Notes: generated by a model not told the origin, from the letters alone. A stretch of 52,427 nucleotides of DNA from Microbacterium enclense (GCF_004022425.1 NZ_RBZY01000026.1:1-52427); one strand, 5' to 3'; positions 27,743 through 36,783 are shown, counted from the stretch's first letter. Translations and numbers: made by a program.

Positions 27743-28939
27743 ATGACCCGAGCCGTGCGCGTGCTGTCCCTGTACGAGGGATTCTTCGCCGGAGGAGCAC
27801 GCATCCTCCACTCCGACGTCGTGGCCGGCCTCCATGCCGGCGGAGGGCAGGAGCACAGCATCCTGTCCTTGACCTCCGCCGCGCGCCGCGACGCGTCGCT
27901 GCAGCACGCCCACGACGACACTCGGTTCCAGACGTTGCGCGACGGCGGCGTCCGCATCGACACCTTCGATCGAGTCGCGGGCGATCAGCCCGTGACCCCG
28001 GAGTCCTTCAGCGCCGCCGAGCTCGCGCACGCGGCCGCCCTCATCGCGGATGCCGACATCGTGCTGTCGCTGAAGGAACAGCCCTTGAGCCTCATCGTCG
28101 CCTTGCAGCGCGCGGGTATGCTGCCGGACCGTCCCACCGCGGCGTGCCTGCACCGCTCGGATCCCACGCACTCGGGGCCGGCACTGGGCTGGCTCGTCGA
28201 CGCGGGAGCCTCGGGAGCGGTCACGGCCACCATCTCGTGCGCAGAATCCACCTCCCTCGCCTACACGCGCGCCGGCGTCGCGACGACCCACGCGTGGGTG
28301 ATCGACAACGGCATCGACACGCGCCGATTCCGCCCCGGTACGCGGGCGGAGCGACGCGGCATCCGCGAGTCCCTCGGCATCCCGAAGACGGCACCGGTCG
28401 TGCTGCTGGCGGCGCGGTTCGACGCGATGAAGGATCCGGGGCTGTTCCTGGATGCCGTGGCGCGGCACTCGCGCCGGCACCCGGGCGCGCACTACGTCCT
28501 GTGCGGCTCGGGGATGACCCATCGCAACCCCGGATTCTCGGCCCTCGTCACCGAGGCCGGCCTGGACGCCGGCGTCGCTCTGCACGCGCTGGGCCTGCGC
28601 GAGGACATGCCGGCGCTCTACCGCATCGCCGACATCGTCGCCCTCACCAGCGCGTTCGGAGAAGCGTCTCCGCTGTGCCTCGCCGAGGGGGCGGCATCCG
28701 GAGCCATTCCTGTCACGACCGACGTCGGAGACGCCGCGCGCGTGGTCAAGGGGATCGGACTGGTGACGCCGCGCGACGCCGATGCGATCGCCGTGGCATG
28801 GCACGAGGCCCTGTCCCACCGGATGGAGCTGCGGTCGGCGGCGATCTCGTCGCGCGCGCGTCTGGATCGTCGGCGGATGGTCGCCGACTACCGCGGGGCG
28901 ATCGAGGAGCTCGTGCTGCCCGAGGTGCTCGCGGCCTGA
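27743..28939 (+). CDS. Glycosyltransferase family 4-like protein
   Basis: 398 residues from ATG 27743, with GGAAGG about 8 nt upstream. An in-frame ATG at 27671 would add 24 residues. The GT-B fold is visible: an N-terminal acceptor domain starting VRVLSLYEGFFAGGARI, and a C-terminal nucleotide-sugar domain with VVLLAARFDAMKDPGLFL (about 220) and the E-x7-E region FGEASPLCLAEGAASG near 320. This is the group 1 glycosyltransferase pattern. Acceptor and sugar are unknown. No polysaccharide cluster surrounds it. Confidence 0.88.
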   Translation: MTRAVRVLSLYEGFFAGGARILHSDVVAGLHAGGGQEHSILSLTSAARRDASLQHAHDDTRFQTLRDGGVRIDTFDRVAGDQPVTPESFSAAELAHAAALIADADIVLSLKEQPLSLIVALQRAGMLPDRPTAACLHRSDPTHSGPALGWLVDAGASGAVTATISCAESTSLAYTRAGVATTHAWVIDNGIDTRRFRPGTRAERRGIRESLGIPKTAPVVLLAARFDAMKDPGLFLDAVARHSRRHPGAHYVLCGSGMTHRNPGFSALVTEAGLDAGVALHALGLREDMPALYRIADIVALTSAFGEASPLCLAEGAASGAIPVTTDVGDAARVVKGIGLVTPRDADAIAVAWHEALSHRMELRSAAISSRARLDRRRMVADYRGAIEELVLPEVLAA

Positions 28940-28971
28940 GGCTAGGGCTGCGCGGGCCGCGGGCGCGGACT

Positions 28972-29010
28972 GTCAACCCTCGTGCGGGATTCTGCTCGGG
29001 CGGGTGGAGT
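28972..29010 (+). promoter_or_regulatory. GTCAA(C/G)-type promoter of the stress SDR gene
   Basis: GTCAAC (28972-28977), 27 nt, TGGAGT (29005-29010), 31 nt before the start codon. Confidence 0.5.
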
Positions 29011-29040
29011 CGAACCTCCCCGATCCCCCAGGAGGACGCC

Positions 29041-29883
29041 ATGGCCCAGCAACCCCCTCAGCAACAGGACGTACCCGGCACCGACCGCGCGATGGACCCG
29101 AAGCCCGATTACGGCGAGGACAGCTACCGCGGTTCGGGCCGACTGGAGGGCAAGGTCGCACTCATCACCGGCGGCGACAGCGGCATCGGCAAAGCCGTCG
29201 CGCTCGCCTACGCGCGTGAGGGTGCCGACGTCGCCATCGCCTACCTGAACGAGCACGAGGATGCCGAGGAGGCCCGACGCTTCGTCGAGGACGCCGGTCG
29301 GCGCGCGATCCTGCTGCCCGGCGACCTCTCCGACCCGCAGCACTGCCGCGACCTCGTCGCGCACACGGTCGATCAGCTCGGCCGACTCGACGTCCTCGTG
29401 AGCAACGCCGCGTTCCAGATGAGTCACGAGACGCTCGAAGAGGTATCGGACGACGAGTGGGACTACACGTGGGCGACGAACGTCAGCGCGTATTTCCACC
29501 TCGTGAAGGCCGCGCTTCCCCACCTCACGGAGGGAGCGTCGATCATCGGGTCGAGCTCGGTGAACTCCGACATGCCCAACCCGACGCTGCTACCGTACGC
29601 GGCGACCAAGGCCGCGATCGCCAACATGACGGCCTCCCTCGCGCAGTTGCTCGCCGACCGCGGGATTCGCGCGAACAGTGTCGCGCCGGGGCCGGTATGG
29701 ACGCCGCTCATCCCCGCGACCATGCCCGAGGACACGGTGGCGAGCTTCGGCGAGCAGACACCGCTCGGCCGTGCCGGGCAGCCGGCCGAGCTCGCCCCGG
29801 TGTACGTACTGCTCGCCTCCGACGAGGCCAGCTACGTCTCGGGTGCCCGGGTGGCCGTGACGGGCGGCAAGCCGATCCTGTGA
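29041..29883 (+). CDS. SDR-family oxidoreductase, general-stress (YghA/Gsp39-like) type
   Basis: 280 residues from ATG 29041, with AGGAGG 6 nt upstream. A Gln/Pro-rich N-terminal arm (QQPPQQQDVPG, then DPKPDYGEDSYRGSG) precedes the Rossmann fold. The cofactor motif is TGGDSGIG (about 45), with VSNAAFQM, catalytic Ser in GSSSVNSD and Tyr/Lys in PYAATKAA. The extended N-terminus ending GSGRLEGKVALITGG is typical of bacterial general-stress SDRs. A paralogue lies at 48.8-49.7 kb. Substrate unknown. Confidence 0.92.
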   Translation: MAQQPPQQQDVPGTDRAMDPKPDYGEDSYRGSGRLEGKVALITGGDSGIGKAVALAYAREGADVAIAYLNEHEDAEEARRFVEDAGRRAILLPGDLSDPQHCRDLVAHTVDQLGRLDVLVSNAAFQMSHETLEEVSDDEWDYTWATNVSAYFHLVKAALPHLTEGASIIGSSSVNSDMPNPTLLPYAATKAAIANMTASLAQLLADRGIRANSVAPGPVWTPLIPATMPEDTVASFGEQTPLGRAGQPAELAPVYVLLASDEASYVSGARVAVTGGKPIL

Positions 29884-29892
29884 CGCACGGAG

Positions 29893-29916
29893 CGCCCCTC
29901 GGTCGACCGAGGGGCG
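29893..29916. terminator. Palindromic terminator between convergent genes
   Basis: A 24-nt perfect palindrome (CGCCCCTCGGTC and its complement), 10 nt after the SDR stop and 14 nt from the end of the convergent membrane protein gene. Confidence 0.7.
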
Positions 29917-29929
29917 TCGCCGTCACGAC

Positions 29930-30253
29930 TCAGCCGAGGGGCGCCCACGCGGCGATCGCGATCACGATGGTGACGAGCAGGGCCACCGCGGCCTGCACGC
30001 ACATCAGCACCGCGAAGATGTAGCCCTGATACGAGCCTCGCCGTCCGGTCAACCCGTTCACGGCGATGGCGGCGAAGATCGCGACCTGGAACGCGATCCC
30101 GATCCATGCCCAGGCCGCGACGATCGGGATCGAGAACGCGAAGAGGACGACAGCCACGAGGGCGAGCAGACCGGATGCCACCATCCACACGCGCGGCTTC
30201 GGTCGACGCACGGCATCCTGGTTCGTCACGCGAGTGGGGTCGGCGGCGCTCAT
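29930..30253 (-). CDS. Small membrane protein, three predicted spans, unknown function
   Basis: 107 residues from ATG 30253, with GGAAGGACC upstream. Spans lie near residues 24-44 (VASGLLALVAVVLFAFSIP), 46-66 and 80-103. A short basic loop (NGLTGRRGSYQG) separates the last two. No conserved domain recognised. Its promoter carries GTCAAC and TACGGT at the stress-type spacing, so it is a candidate regulon member. Confidence 0.8.
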   Translation of the reverse strand: MSAADPTRVTNQDAVRRPKPRVWMVASGLLALVAVVLFAFSIPIVAAWAWIGIAFQVAIFAAIAVNGLTGRRGSYQGYIFAVLMCVQAAVALLVTIVIAIAAWAPLG

Positions 30254-30280
30254 AGAGGTCCTTCCGGGGGTGGAGCAGCC

Positions 30281-30320
30281 ACCGTACGATCGCACCCGGG
30301 CGCGAATCGACGGGGTTGAC
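30281..30320 (-). promoter_or_regulatory. GTCAA(C/G)-type promoter of the small membrane protein gene
   Basis: On the minus strand GTCAAC (30320-30315), 28 nt, TACGGT (30286-30281), about 27 nt before the start codon. Confidence 0.5.
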
Positions 30321-30399
30321 AGCACCGTCCTCCGGTTCGGCACCCTAGACGGCGCGACCGGGCGGCACCATCCCCGACGCCGAGGGGCGAAACCGTGCC

Positions 30400-30405
30400 T
30401 ACAGT
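30400..30405 (+). promoter_or_regulatory. -10 box for leaderless type III PKS gene
   Basis: TACAGT ends 5 nt before the ATG at 30411, and no ribosome-binding site fits between. Confidence 0.45.
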
Positions 30406-30410
30406 GAGTC

Positions 30411-31505
30411 ATGACCGCGAGCATCCTCTCGATCGGCACGGCTGTGCCCCGCACCCGTGTCGCCCAGTCGGCGCTGCGCGACCTCTTCGCCGCCCAGCCC
30501 GGCTTCGACCGGCGCAGCCAGCGCCTGGTGGGTGCCGCGTTCGACGCCGCCGCCATCGACACGCGCCACACGGTGCTGCCGCAGTTGGCCGGTGGTGCGG
30601 CCGACGGCATCGCCGCGCTCGCGGACGGGGAGCTGACGATGCCGCCCACGGGCGCCCGCAACGACGAATACCGCCGCACCGCGCCGGCTCTCTTCGCCGA
30701 GGCCGCCGAGGAGGCGCTGGCCGGTTCCGGGATCGACCGCCGCGCAGTGACGCACGTGGTGACCGTCTCGTGCACCGGCATGTTCGCCCCCGGGCCCGAC
30801 TACCTGCTGGTGCGCGACCTCGACCTCTCCCCGAACGTCGAGCGATATCACCTGGGCTTCATCGGGTGCGCCGCGGCGATCCCCGCCGTGCGGTTGGCGG
30901 CCCGCATCGTCGCCGCCGACCCGGGCGCCGTCGTGCTCGTCGCGGCGGCGGAACTGTGCTCGCTGCACTGGCAGACCTCGTCGGACCCCGACCAGATCGT
31001 CGCCGCATCGGTGTTCGCCGACGGGGCGGCGGCGGCGGTCGTCACCGCGGCCGACCCCGCGCGTCCCGGGCTCGACCTCGAAGGTTTCGCCACCTTCGTC
31101 ACGGACGACGGCGAGAAGGACATGGCCTGGACCGTGGGCGACTCGGGTTTCAAGATGACCCTGACCCCCGAGGTGCCGCGCATCATCGGGCGCGAGATCG
31201 CCGCGATCGCTGCGAGCGTCCTGGGCGACCTGGATGCCATCGACGCGTGGGCCGTGCACCCGGGCGGGCGGAGCATCCTCGACCGGGTCGAATCGGCCCT
31301 CTCTCTGGATGCCACCGCCCTCGAGCCGTCACGCGACGTTCTGCGTGCGCACGGCAACATGTCCAGCGCGACCCTGCTCTTCATCCTGCGGGATATCCTC
31401 GCCGACGCAGCCCGCGGGGACGGCGACCGCGTGGCGGCGTTGGCTTTCGGGCCGGGCCTCACGGTGGAGGCGGCGCGCCTGGTCGTGCGTCGTCCCGTGG
31501 CGTGA
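30411..31505 (+). CDS. Type III polyketide synthase (chalcone/stilbene synthase family)
   Basis: 364 residues. Condenses a starter acyl-CoA with malonyl-CoA units, usually giving alkylresorcinols or pyrones in bacteria. The catalytic triad is visible: Cys153 in LGFIGCAAAIPAV, His283 in AVHPGGRSILD and Asn316 in AHGNMSSATLLF. The usual Gly after Cys-x-Ala is Ala here. The next two genes encode a methyltransferase and an FAD monooxygenase in tight succession. UbiA and a hydrolase face them, forming a small biosynthetic gene cluster. Product unknown; a methylated, oxidised and possibly prenylated alkylresorcinol is my best inference. Confidence 0.93.
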   Translation: MTASILSIGTAVPRTRVAQSALRDLFAAQPGFDRRSQRLVGAAFDAAAIDTRHTVLPQLAGGAADGIAALADGELTMPPTGARNDEYRRTAPALFAEAAEEALAGSGIDRRAVTHVVTVSCTGMFAPGPDYLLVRDLDLSPNVERYHLGFIGCAAAIPAVRLAARIVAADPGAVVLVAAAELCSLHWQTSSDPDQIVAASVFADGAAAAVVTAADPARPGLDLEGFATFVTDDGEKDMAWTVGDSGFKMTLTPEVPRIIGREIAAIAASVLGDLDAIDAWAVHPGGRSILDRVESALSLDATALEPSRDVLRAHGNMSSATLLFILRDILADAARGDGDRVAALAFGPGLTVEAARLVVRRPVA

Positions 31506-31545
31506 GCGGTCCGCGAGAACGGCGGTCCACGCGCGGGGGGCGGCC

Positions 31546-32268
31546 GTGAACACGGGAGCCTGGCGCGGGCTCGCGGGCCGCGACACCGGGCTCACCGAGC
31601 TCATGGACGACCCCGACTGCGATCCGCGTCGTCTCGCCGCGACATATCGTCGATTCGACCTCGTCAACCGCGCTGTTTCGGGATGGGGCGGTGTGTATCG
31701 CACGCACGTGCGTCCACGGCTGCGCGCGCTCGGCCGGCCGGCGCGCGTGCTGGATCTGGGATGCGGCGGCGGCGATGTCGTGGCGCGTCTGGCGGGCCTC
31801 GCAGCGCGCGACCGCCTCGACGTCGAGTGGGTCGGTGCCGACCCCGACCCGCGCGCCCTCGAGGCCGCGCGGGAGAGGGAACGGCCCGGGGTCCGGTTCG
31901 TGTCCCGGAGTTCCACGGACCTGCTCGCCGATGGGGAGCGGTTCGACCTCGTCCTGTCCAATCACGTGCTGCATCACCTCGACGCGGCGCAGCTGCGCGG
32001 ATTCGTGGACGACTCGCGAGCCCTCGCACGGTCGGCGGTGCTGCACGCCGACATCGCCCGAGGCCGGCGGGCCTACGCGCTGTACGCGATTGGGGTGACG
32101 CCGCTCGCACCCGGCACGTTCCTGCGCACCGACGGGCTGCGCTCGATCCGGCGCAGCTACCGCGCCGACGAACTCGCGCGAACGCTCGGCGACCCGTGGC
32201 GGGTGGAGACACCGGCACCGTTTCGTGTGCTCGCAGTGGCGGAAGGAACGGCGGACGACCGTGACTGA
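31546..32268 (+). CDS. Class I SAM-dependent methyltransferase (polyketide cluster)
   Basis: 240 residues from GTG 31546. SAM-binding motif I is VLDLGCGGGDVVARL (about 65), followed by the acidic GADPDPRALE and the LVLSNHVLHHL motif (about 128). The N-terminus (LTELMDDPDCDPRRLAATYR) is typical of the methyltransferases found beside bacterial type III PKS genes. It would O- or C-methylate the polyketide ring. The stop overlaps the next start by 8 nt. Confidence 0.9.
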   Translation: MNTGAWRGLAGRDTGLTELMDDPDCDPRRLAATYRRFDLVNRAVSGWGGVYRTHVRPRLRALGRPARVLDLGCGGGDVVARLAGLAARDRLDVEWVGADPDPRALEAARERERPGVRFVSRSSTDLLADGERFDLVLSNHVLHHLDAAQLRGFVDDSRALARSAVLHADIARGRRAYALYAIGVTPLAPGTFLRTDGLRSIRRSYRADELARTLGDPWRVETPAPFRVLAVAEGTADDRD

Positions 32269-33412
32269 CGTGCTCGTCGTGGGGGCGGGCCCGGTGGGGC
32301 TGGCGTTGGGCGCGGACCTGCGCGCGCGGGGAGTCGACGTCGCCATCGTCGAGCGACGCGGCGAAACGGATGCGGGAACCCGAGCAATCGGCATCCATTC
32401 CCCTTCCCTCGCCCATCTCGAGCTGTCGGGCGCGACGGACGCGCTCCTCGCTCGGGCGGTACGCATCCGCCGGGGGGAGGCCCGCGCTGACGGGCGGACG
32501 TTGGCCGCCATCCGCTTCGATCGGCTGAAGGCGCGGCACCCGTATGTCGCGGCGCTCCCCCAGTCGGACACGGTCGAGCAGCTCACGCACCTCGCGCCGG
32601 CGGTCGAGCGCGGTGTGCGGGTCATCGCCGTTCGCGAGGACGGGCCCGTGGTTCGCGTGCAAACGACCGGACTCCACGGCGATCGGGAGCGGCGGGCGAG
32701 GATCGTCGTGGTGGCGTCGGGATGGGCGGGGCGCGAGCTCGTCTACCGTCCCGGCGCCGTGCGCACCCGCCACTACCCCGACCGTTACGCGATGGTCGAC
32801 GTGATCGCCCCCGGCGATGCCACCGCCCTCGTGCACCTGGAGCGCGGGGGCGTCGTGGAGTCGTTCCCCCTTCCCGGCGGGCGGCGCCGGCTCGTCGCCT
32901 GGGCGGGGATGGAGGATGTCCCGGATGCCGCGGGCTTCCTCCACGGGGCGCTCGCCGATCGGGTGGGGCTCGAGGTCGACACGTCGGCCGCGACGACCTT
33001 CCGCGTGCGGCGGGCGGTCGCTCCCGCGCTGCGGCGTGGGCGGGTGATCGTCGTCGGCGACGCGGCGCACGAGGTGAGCCCGATCGGCGGCCAGGGGATG
33101 AACCTCGGTCTGCTCGACGCGCTCACGCTGTCGCCGCTGCTGGCGGAGTGGGTACGCGGACAGGAGCCCTCGGGGCTGGCAGCGTGGGAAGGGGGGCGTG
33201 TGGCTTCGGCTCGACACGCCGCGCGGTTGGCGTTCCTCAACACCATGCTCGGTCGCGGGGCCACACCGGTCGCTCACGCGGCTCGGTCGCAGGCGTTACG
33301 CGCCGTGCTCCGCGGACCGGGGGGCGCGGCGTTCACGCGCGCGTACGCGATGGACTTCGACGCGGCAGCGCGCGGCGGGGCGGCGCGTCGCCAGGTGGCG
33401 CGCGGCGAGTGA
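32261..33412 (+). CDS. FAD-dependent monooxygenase (polyketide cluster)
   Basis: 383 residues from GTG 32261. The N-terminal dinucleotide motif is VLVVGAGPVGLALG with the acidic end of the second strand at VDVAIVER. The second FAD motif is RVIVVGDAAHEVSPIGGQGMNLG (split, about 265-287). Both define group A flavin hydroxylases that use NAD(P)H and oxygen on phenols. In this cluster it probably hydroxylates the resorcinol ring to a hydroquinone/quinone. Converges on the UbiA gene 25 nt away. Confidence 0.9.
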   Translation: MTDVLVVGAGPVGLALGADLRARGVDVAIVERRGETDAGTRAIGIHSPSLAHLELSGATDALLARAVRIRRGEARADGRTLAAIRFDRLKARHPYVAALPQSDTVEQLTHLAPAVERGVRVIAVREDGPVVRVQTTGLHGDRERRARIVVVASGWAGRELVYRPGAVRTRHYPDRYAMVDVIAPGDATALVHLERGGVVESFPLPGGRRRLVAWAGMEDVPDAAGFLHGALADRVGLEVDTSAATTFRVRRAVAPALRRGRVIVVGDAAHEVSPIGGQGMNLGLLDALTLSPLLAEWVRGQEPSGLAAWEGGRVASARHAARLAFLNTMLGRGATPVAHAARSQALRAVLRGPGGAAFTRAYAMDFDAAARGGAARRQVARGE

Positions 33413-33436
33413 GTGCGGCACGGGGTGAGCCGTCGC

Positions 33437-34333
33437 TCAGGTGACGACGAGCTGAGCAGCAAGCAGCAACGCCGCCAGCATGGTCAGCTGGAATACCGCG
33501 CGGCCCGGCGGACGCGACAGTGCTAGCGCGATCGTCGCCGCCGCCACGAGGATCACGGCCACGAAGAAGGACGCCCCGACGACACCGCCGCCCGACCCGG
33601 CGAACACGGCGACGGCACCCAGCAGGATCCCCGCAGCCGCCGCGACGACGCTGATCCGCGCGCCGAGTCGGTGCGGGAGTCCCCGCACGCCGGTGGCCCG
33701 GTCGTCGTCGAGATCACGGACGACGTTGGTCAGGTGCACGGCAGCACCGAGAGCCGCTCCCGCGAGCGACGCCCACGGGGCGGCGAGCGCGGCATCGGGT
33801 TGGGCGAGCGGTGCGAACGACGGGAACAGCCCGAAGCTGACCAGGAAGGGCGCGATCGACAACGGTGTGGACTTGAGCCCCGCGTTGTACGCCCAGGCCG
33901 AGGCGAGAGCGATCGCGTGGGCGGCGACCAGGCCGGGTCCGAGCGGCACGGAGAAGGCGAGCGCGAGGATGAGGGATGCCACGGCCACCGCGAGCGCCCG
34001 TTCCGCGGTGAGCGCTCCGCGGGCCACCGGCTTGTCCGTGCGGCCGACGGCGACGTCGCGCGCCGCGTCGATCGCGTCGTTCGACAGGCCGACGGAGACC
34101 TGACCCGCGAAGACGGCGACGACGAGCAGCACCAGGCGCCACGGCTCCAGACCGGCGGCCACACCGAGCGCGAGCGACAAGGTCGTGACGACAAGGGTCG
34201 GTCCGGGGTGGGTCGCGCCCCACAGCGCCCGCACGAGCGGTGTCTTCGCGGGGGCATCGGGCACGAGATGACGGTACCGCCTCCCCCGCACCCCGGGGTT
34301 GGAGAGCGGAGCAGCCGGCGGGCGCGTCGTCAT
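33437..34333 (-). CDS. UbiA-family prenyltransferase
   Basis: 298 residues with about eight or nine membrane spans. The two Asp-rich metal/diphosphate motifs are NDAIDAARD (about 86) and DLDDDRATG (about 207). Enzymes of this family attach isoprenoid chains to aromatic rings at the membrane. The gene overlaps the upstream hydrolase gene as ATGA, and faces the PKS genes. It may prenylate the PKS product, making a meroterpenoid. A housekeeping role is less likely because it is embedded in this cluster. Confidence 0.92.
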   Translation of the reverse strand: MTTRPPAAPLSNPGVRGRRYRHLVPDAPAKTPLVRALWGATHPGPTLVVTTLSLALGVAAGLEPWRLVLLVVAVFAGQVSVGLSNDAIDAARDVAVGRTDKPVARGALTAERALAVAVASLILALAFSVPLGPGLVAAHAIALASAWAYNAGLKSTPLSIAPFLVSFGLFPSFAPLAQPDAALAAPWASLAGAALGAAVHLTNVVRDLDDDRATGVRGLPHRLGARISVVAAAAGILLGAVAVFAGSGGGVVGASFFVAVILVAAATIALALSRPPGRAVFQLTMLAALLLAAQLVVT

Positions 34334-35109
34334 TGGCGGCCGGCGGCGCGGGCCTCGACGACCGCGCGATGGATGCCGGCCGGCCAGGCGTCACCGTGCC
34401 CGGGGAGGACGAGGGATGCGCCGGTCGACTCCAAGACGGTCAGGGTCGCCAGCGCCTCGGTACTGTCGGCGGTGGCCGCACGCGCGACGATGCGGGGACC
34501 ACGTCGGCCCGTGTAGGGATCGAGGGTGACCAGCGCATCGCCGGTGAACAGCACGCCGCGGTCGGGCAGGTGGAAGGCGACGTGCCCGCGGGTGTGTCCG
34601 GGCGTCGCGAGCGGGACGAGCCCACCCAGCACCGGCGCGCCCGGACGGACGTCGCCGCGCGCGTCGATGCCGTGAACTCCGAACGCGCCTGCCAGCGCCA
34701 TGCGGGCCAGATGGGGCAGCCCTCTCGCATGCCGCAGGGGGTAGAGCACCCGCGACGCCTCGCGGTCGTAGCGGTAGGGGTGGCGGGCGAGCGGCACATC
34801 CGCTGCGTGCACATGGATCGGCACGTGGTGGTCTTGCTGGAGCCGTTCCGCGAGACCGACATGGTCGAAATGACCGTGCGTGAGGTAGACGCAGACGATG
34901 TCGTCGGCCGACAACCCTCGCCACCGCAACGCGTCGAGGACGAACGGCCAGCTGCGCGGCAGCCCCGCGTCGATGAGGAGGACGCCGTCGTCGGGATCCA
35001 CGAGGTAGCAGTTGGTCACGGCGCGGGTGATCTTGATCACACCGTCGGCCACCTCCGTCACGCCATCGCGCGAGAGGTCTTCGCCGCCAGACGCGCCGGG
35101 GGAACTCAT
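34330..35109 (-). CDS. Metallo-beta-lactamase-fold hydrolase (polyketide cluster)
   Basis: 259 residues. The metal motif is YLTHGHFDHVGLAE (about 75-88), followed by the third ligand in ATPGHTRGHVAFH (about 170) and Asp in LFTGDALV. The family includes thioesterases and glyoxalase II-like hydrolases. Next to a type III PKS it may release or proofread acyl-CoA or polyketide intermediates. CACTGT lies 6 nt before the ATG and no ribosome-binding site is seen, so the message looks leaderless. Confidence 0.88.
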   Translation of the reverse strand: MSSPGASGGEDLSRDGVTEVADGVIKITRAVTNCYLVDPDDGVLLIDAGLPRSWPFVLDALRWRGLSADDIVCVYLTHGHFDHVGLAERLQQDHHVPIHVHAADVPLARHPYRYDREASRVLYPLRHARGLPHLARMALAGAFGVHGIDARGDVRPGAPVLGGLVPLATPGHTRGHVAFHLPDRGVLFTGDALVTLDPYTGRRGPRIVARAATADSTEALATLTVLESTGASLVLPGHGDAWPAGIHRAVVEARAAGRQ

Positions 35110-35115
35110 CGCGCC

Positions 35116-35155
35116 ACAGTGAGGTCGCTCGGTGGGGGCGGCACACGGGGTTGCG
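35116..35155 (-). promoter_or_regulatory. GTCAA(C/G)-type promoter of the MBL-ubiA operon
   Basis: On the minus strand CGCAAC (35155-35150), 28 nt, CACTGT (35121-35116), with ATG 6 nt further. It is a weaker variant of the shared element. Confidence 0.4.
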
Positions 35156-35247
35156 CCGTCGCGAGTGGAGCGGTAGCAGGACGCGGGCCGCGGCGGGGTG
35201 CGAGCGGTGTCGGATGCGAGCGGTGCGGGCAGGAAGATCCGCGCGCG

Positions 35248-36771
35248 TCAGGGTCCCGATGTCTCGGGTTCGTCATCCACGTCGCTCGTCCGTCCCTCCC
35301 ACGGGGGTGGGTCGTGTTCGAACCGAACCGTCGGCCCCTCTGCATCGGGCGGGTAGCCGGGCGCGTAGGGATCGGGGTGGTCGGTGTACTTCCGGCCGGT
35401 CGGAGATGTCCATTCGAGGAGACCGCCGGGGAGTTGTCTCACGGTCCAGCGGGTGAATTGCTTCTGCGTATGGTGACGCTGGCACAAGCATGCGAGATTG
35501 CCGACCTCGGTCCTTCCCCCCTTCGCCCACTCGGTGGTGTGGTCGATCTCGCACCGGATCGCGGGAGCCGTGCAGCCCGGCCACCGGCACCGACGATCCC
35601 GTGCACGCAGATGCCGGTCGATACCGGTGGTGCGCTGATAGGTGTCGGTGTGCAGGACCGTCCCGACGACCGGATGCGTGATCACCCGGTCCCACGGGAC
35701 ACTCGTCGCTTCGGCCAGCCTCCGGGCGGTGTCCGCGTCGATGGGCCCGCGCCCGACCAGCTCGGCGGGCGCGGCGTTCTCTCCGGACGGGGCGAGCATC
35801 GTCAACGCCGGGACGACGACCTGGACGCGCGCGCGGATCTTGCCGAGGGTTCCGGGGCCGTCGCCGAAGCGGGTGGGATCCAGGGCCGGGTCGCCGGTGA
35901 GGAGCATGTCGGCGAACACGTCTGCCCGCACCTGGTCGATCGTGCGGGCGTTCGTGACCGGCGACACCGGCGCCGCGGCCGGGTCGCCCTCGGCCCGACC
36001 GCCGCTGCCGATCTCCGCTCCCGCGTCCCGACGCCCATCCACGATCACTCGCGCTTGCTGTGTCACGCGGTCGTGGATGGCCTCGGCCAATACGGTCGGC
36101 AGCGTCGCGATCAGATCGGACATGCCCTCGGCCCCCGGAACCACCCGCACGCATCGCCCCTCCCGCGCCGCCCGGTGACGCTCGGTCACCGTCCGCGGAT
36201 GCAACCGCTGCGACGCCGCCGCCAGCCGACTCTTCAGCCGGCCCGGGCTCGAGACCTCCCCGGCCAACGCCACCGCCAGAGCATCGAACTGCGCGCGCCG
36301 CTCCATCGGCAACCCTGCCCCCGCGTCGGCGATGATCCGCACGTGCCGCCGGGAGATCGCCCCGGCTTCCCACGCCCCGACCGTCCGCGGATACGACTCG
36401 ACGAGTGTCATCGCGTCACCGATCTCGCGCTGCACCGTCCGATCCGACGCTCGACTCGCCGCGGCGACCTCGGACGCGACCTCCCGCATCGCCATCTCCG
36501 AGGCCCGCACCGACGCTCGCGCCGACTGCGCCGCATCCGCCGCGAACTGCCCGATGGCGGCCAGGGCACGCACCCGCGCCACCTCCGCCGCCGCCACCGC
36601 GGCTTCGGCCGCCACCACGTCGGCGACGAGAGCCGCCAACACCGCCACGTCTGGCGACGGCCCCGCCGGATGTGACGCGAACCGCGGAGAGAATCGCCCG
36701 CGCCCGCCGTCAGGGCCCCGCCCGACCGGCGAGTCGGGGTCGGCTGCCCCTGGCGCGGCGTTCGAAGACAT
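35248..36771 (-). CDS. DUF222 / HNH endonuclease domain protein (13E12 repeat family)
   Basis: 507 residues from ATG 36771. An Ala-rich DUF222 region (about residues 30-330) precedes a C-terminal HNH nuclease domain with CRWPGCTAPAIRCEIDHTTEW followed by NLACLCQRHH (positions split, about 415-455). Such genes are multicopy in actinobacteria and often sit beside mobile DNA, but no transposase or repeat is seen here. The true role is unknown. TATTCT lies 6 nt before the ATG, so the message is probably leaderless. An open frame upstream to 36969 is ignored because it would cross that promoter. Confidence 0.92.
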   Translation of the reverse strand: MSSNAAPGAADPDSPVGRGPDGGRGRFSPRFASHPAGPSPDVAVLAALVADVVAAEAAVAAAEVARVRALAAIGQFAADAAQSARASVRASEMAMREVASEVAAASRASDRTVQREIGDAMTLVESYPRTVGAWEAGAISRRHVRIIADAGAGLPMERRAQFDALAVALAGEVSSPGRLKSRLAAASQRLHPRTVTERHRAAREGRCVRVVPGAEGMSDLIATLPTVLAEAIHDRVTQQARVIVDGRRDAGAEIGSGGRAEGDPAAAPVSPVTNARTIDQVRADVFADMLLTGDPALDPTRFGDGPGTLGKIRARVQVVVPALTMLAPSGENAAPAELVGRGPIDADTARRLAEATSVPWDRVITHPVVGTVLHTDTYQRTTGIDRHLRARDRRCRWPGCTAPAIRCEIDHTTEWAKGGRTEVGNLACLCQRHHTQKQFTRWTVRQLPGGLLEWTSPTGRKYTDHPDPYAPGYPPDAEGPTVRFEHDPPPWEGRTSDVDDEPETSGP

Positions 36772-36777
36772 GGTCCG

Positions 36778-36783
36778 AGAATA
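36778..36783 (-). promoter_or_regulatory. -10 box for leaderless DUF222-HNH gene
   Basis: TATTCT on the minus strand, 6 nt before the ATG. Confidence 0.5.

Noticed and set aside
30316..30321. TTGACA as a housekeeping -35 for the type III PKS gene
   Set aside because: The TACAGT -10 that fits the PKS start lies about 80 nt away; the same bases read on the minus strand give the GTCAAC element at the right distance from the divergent gene.
35248..36771. Homing endonuclease or mobile element at the DUF222-HNH gene
   Set aside because: No intron, intein, flanking repeat or transposase is visible; these genes are widespread chromosomal copies in actinobacteria.
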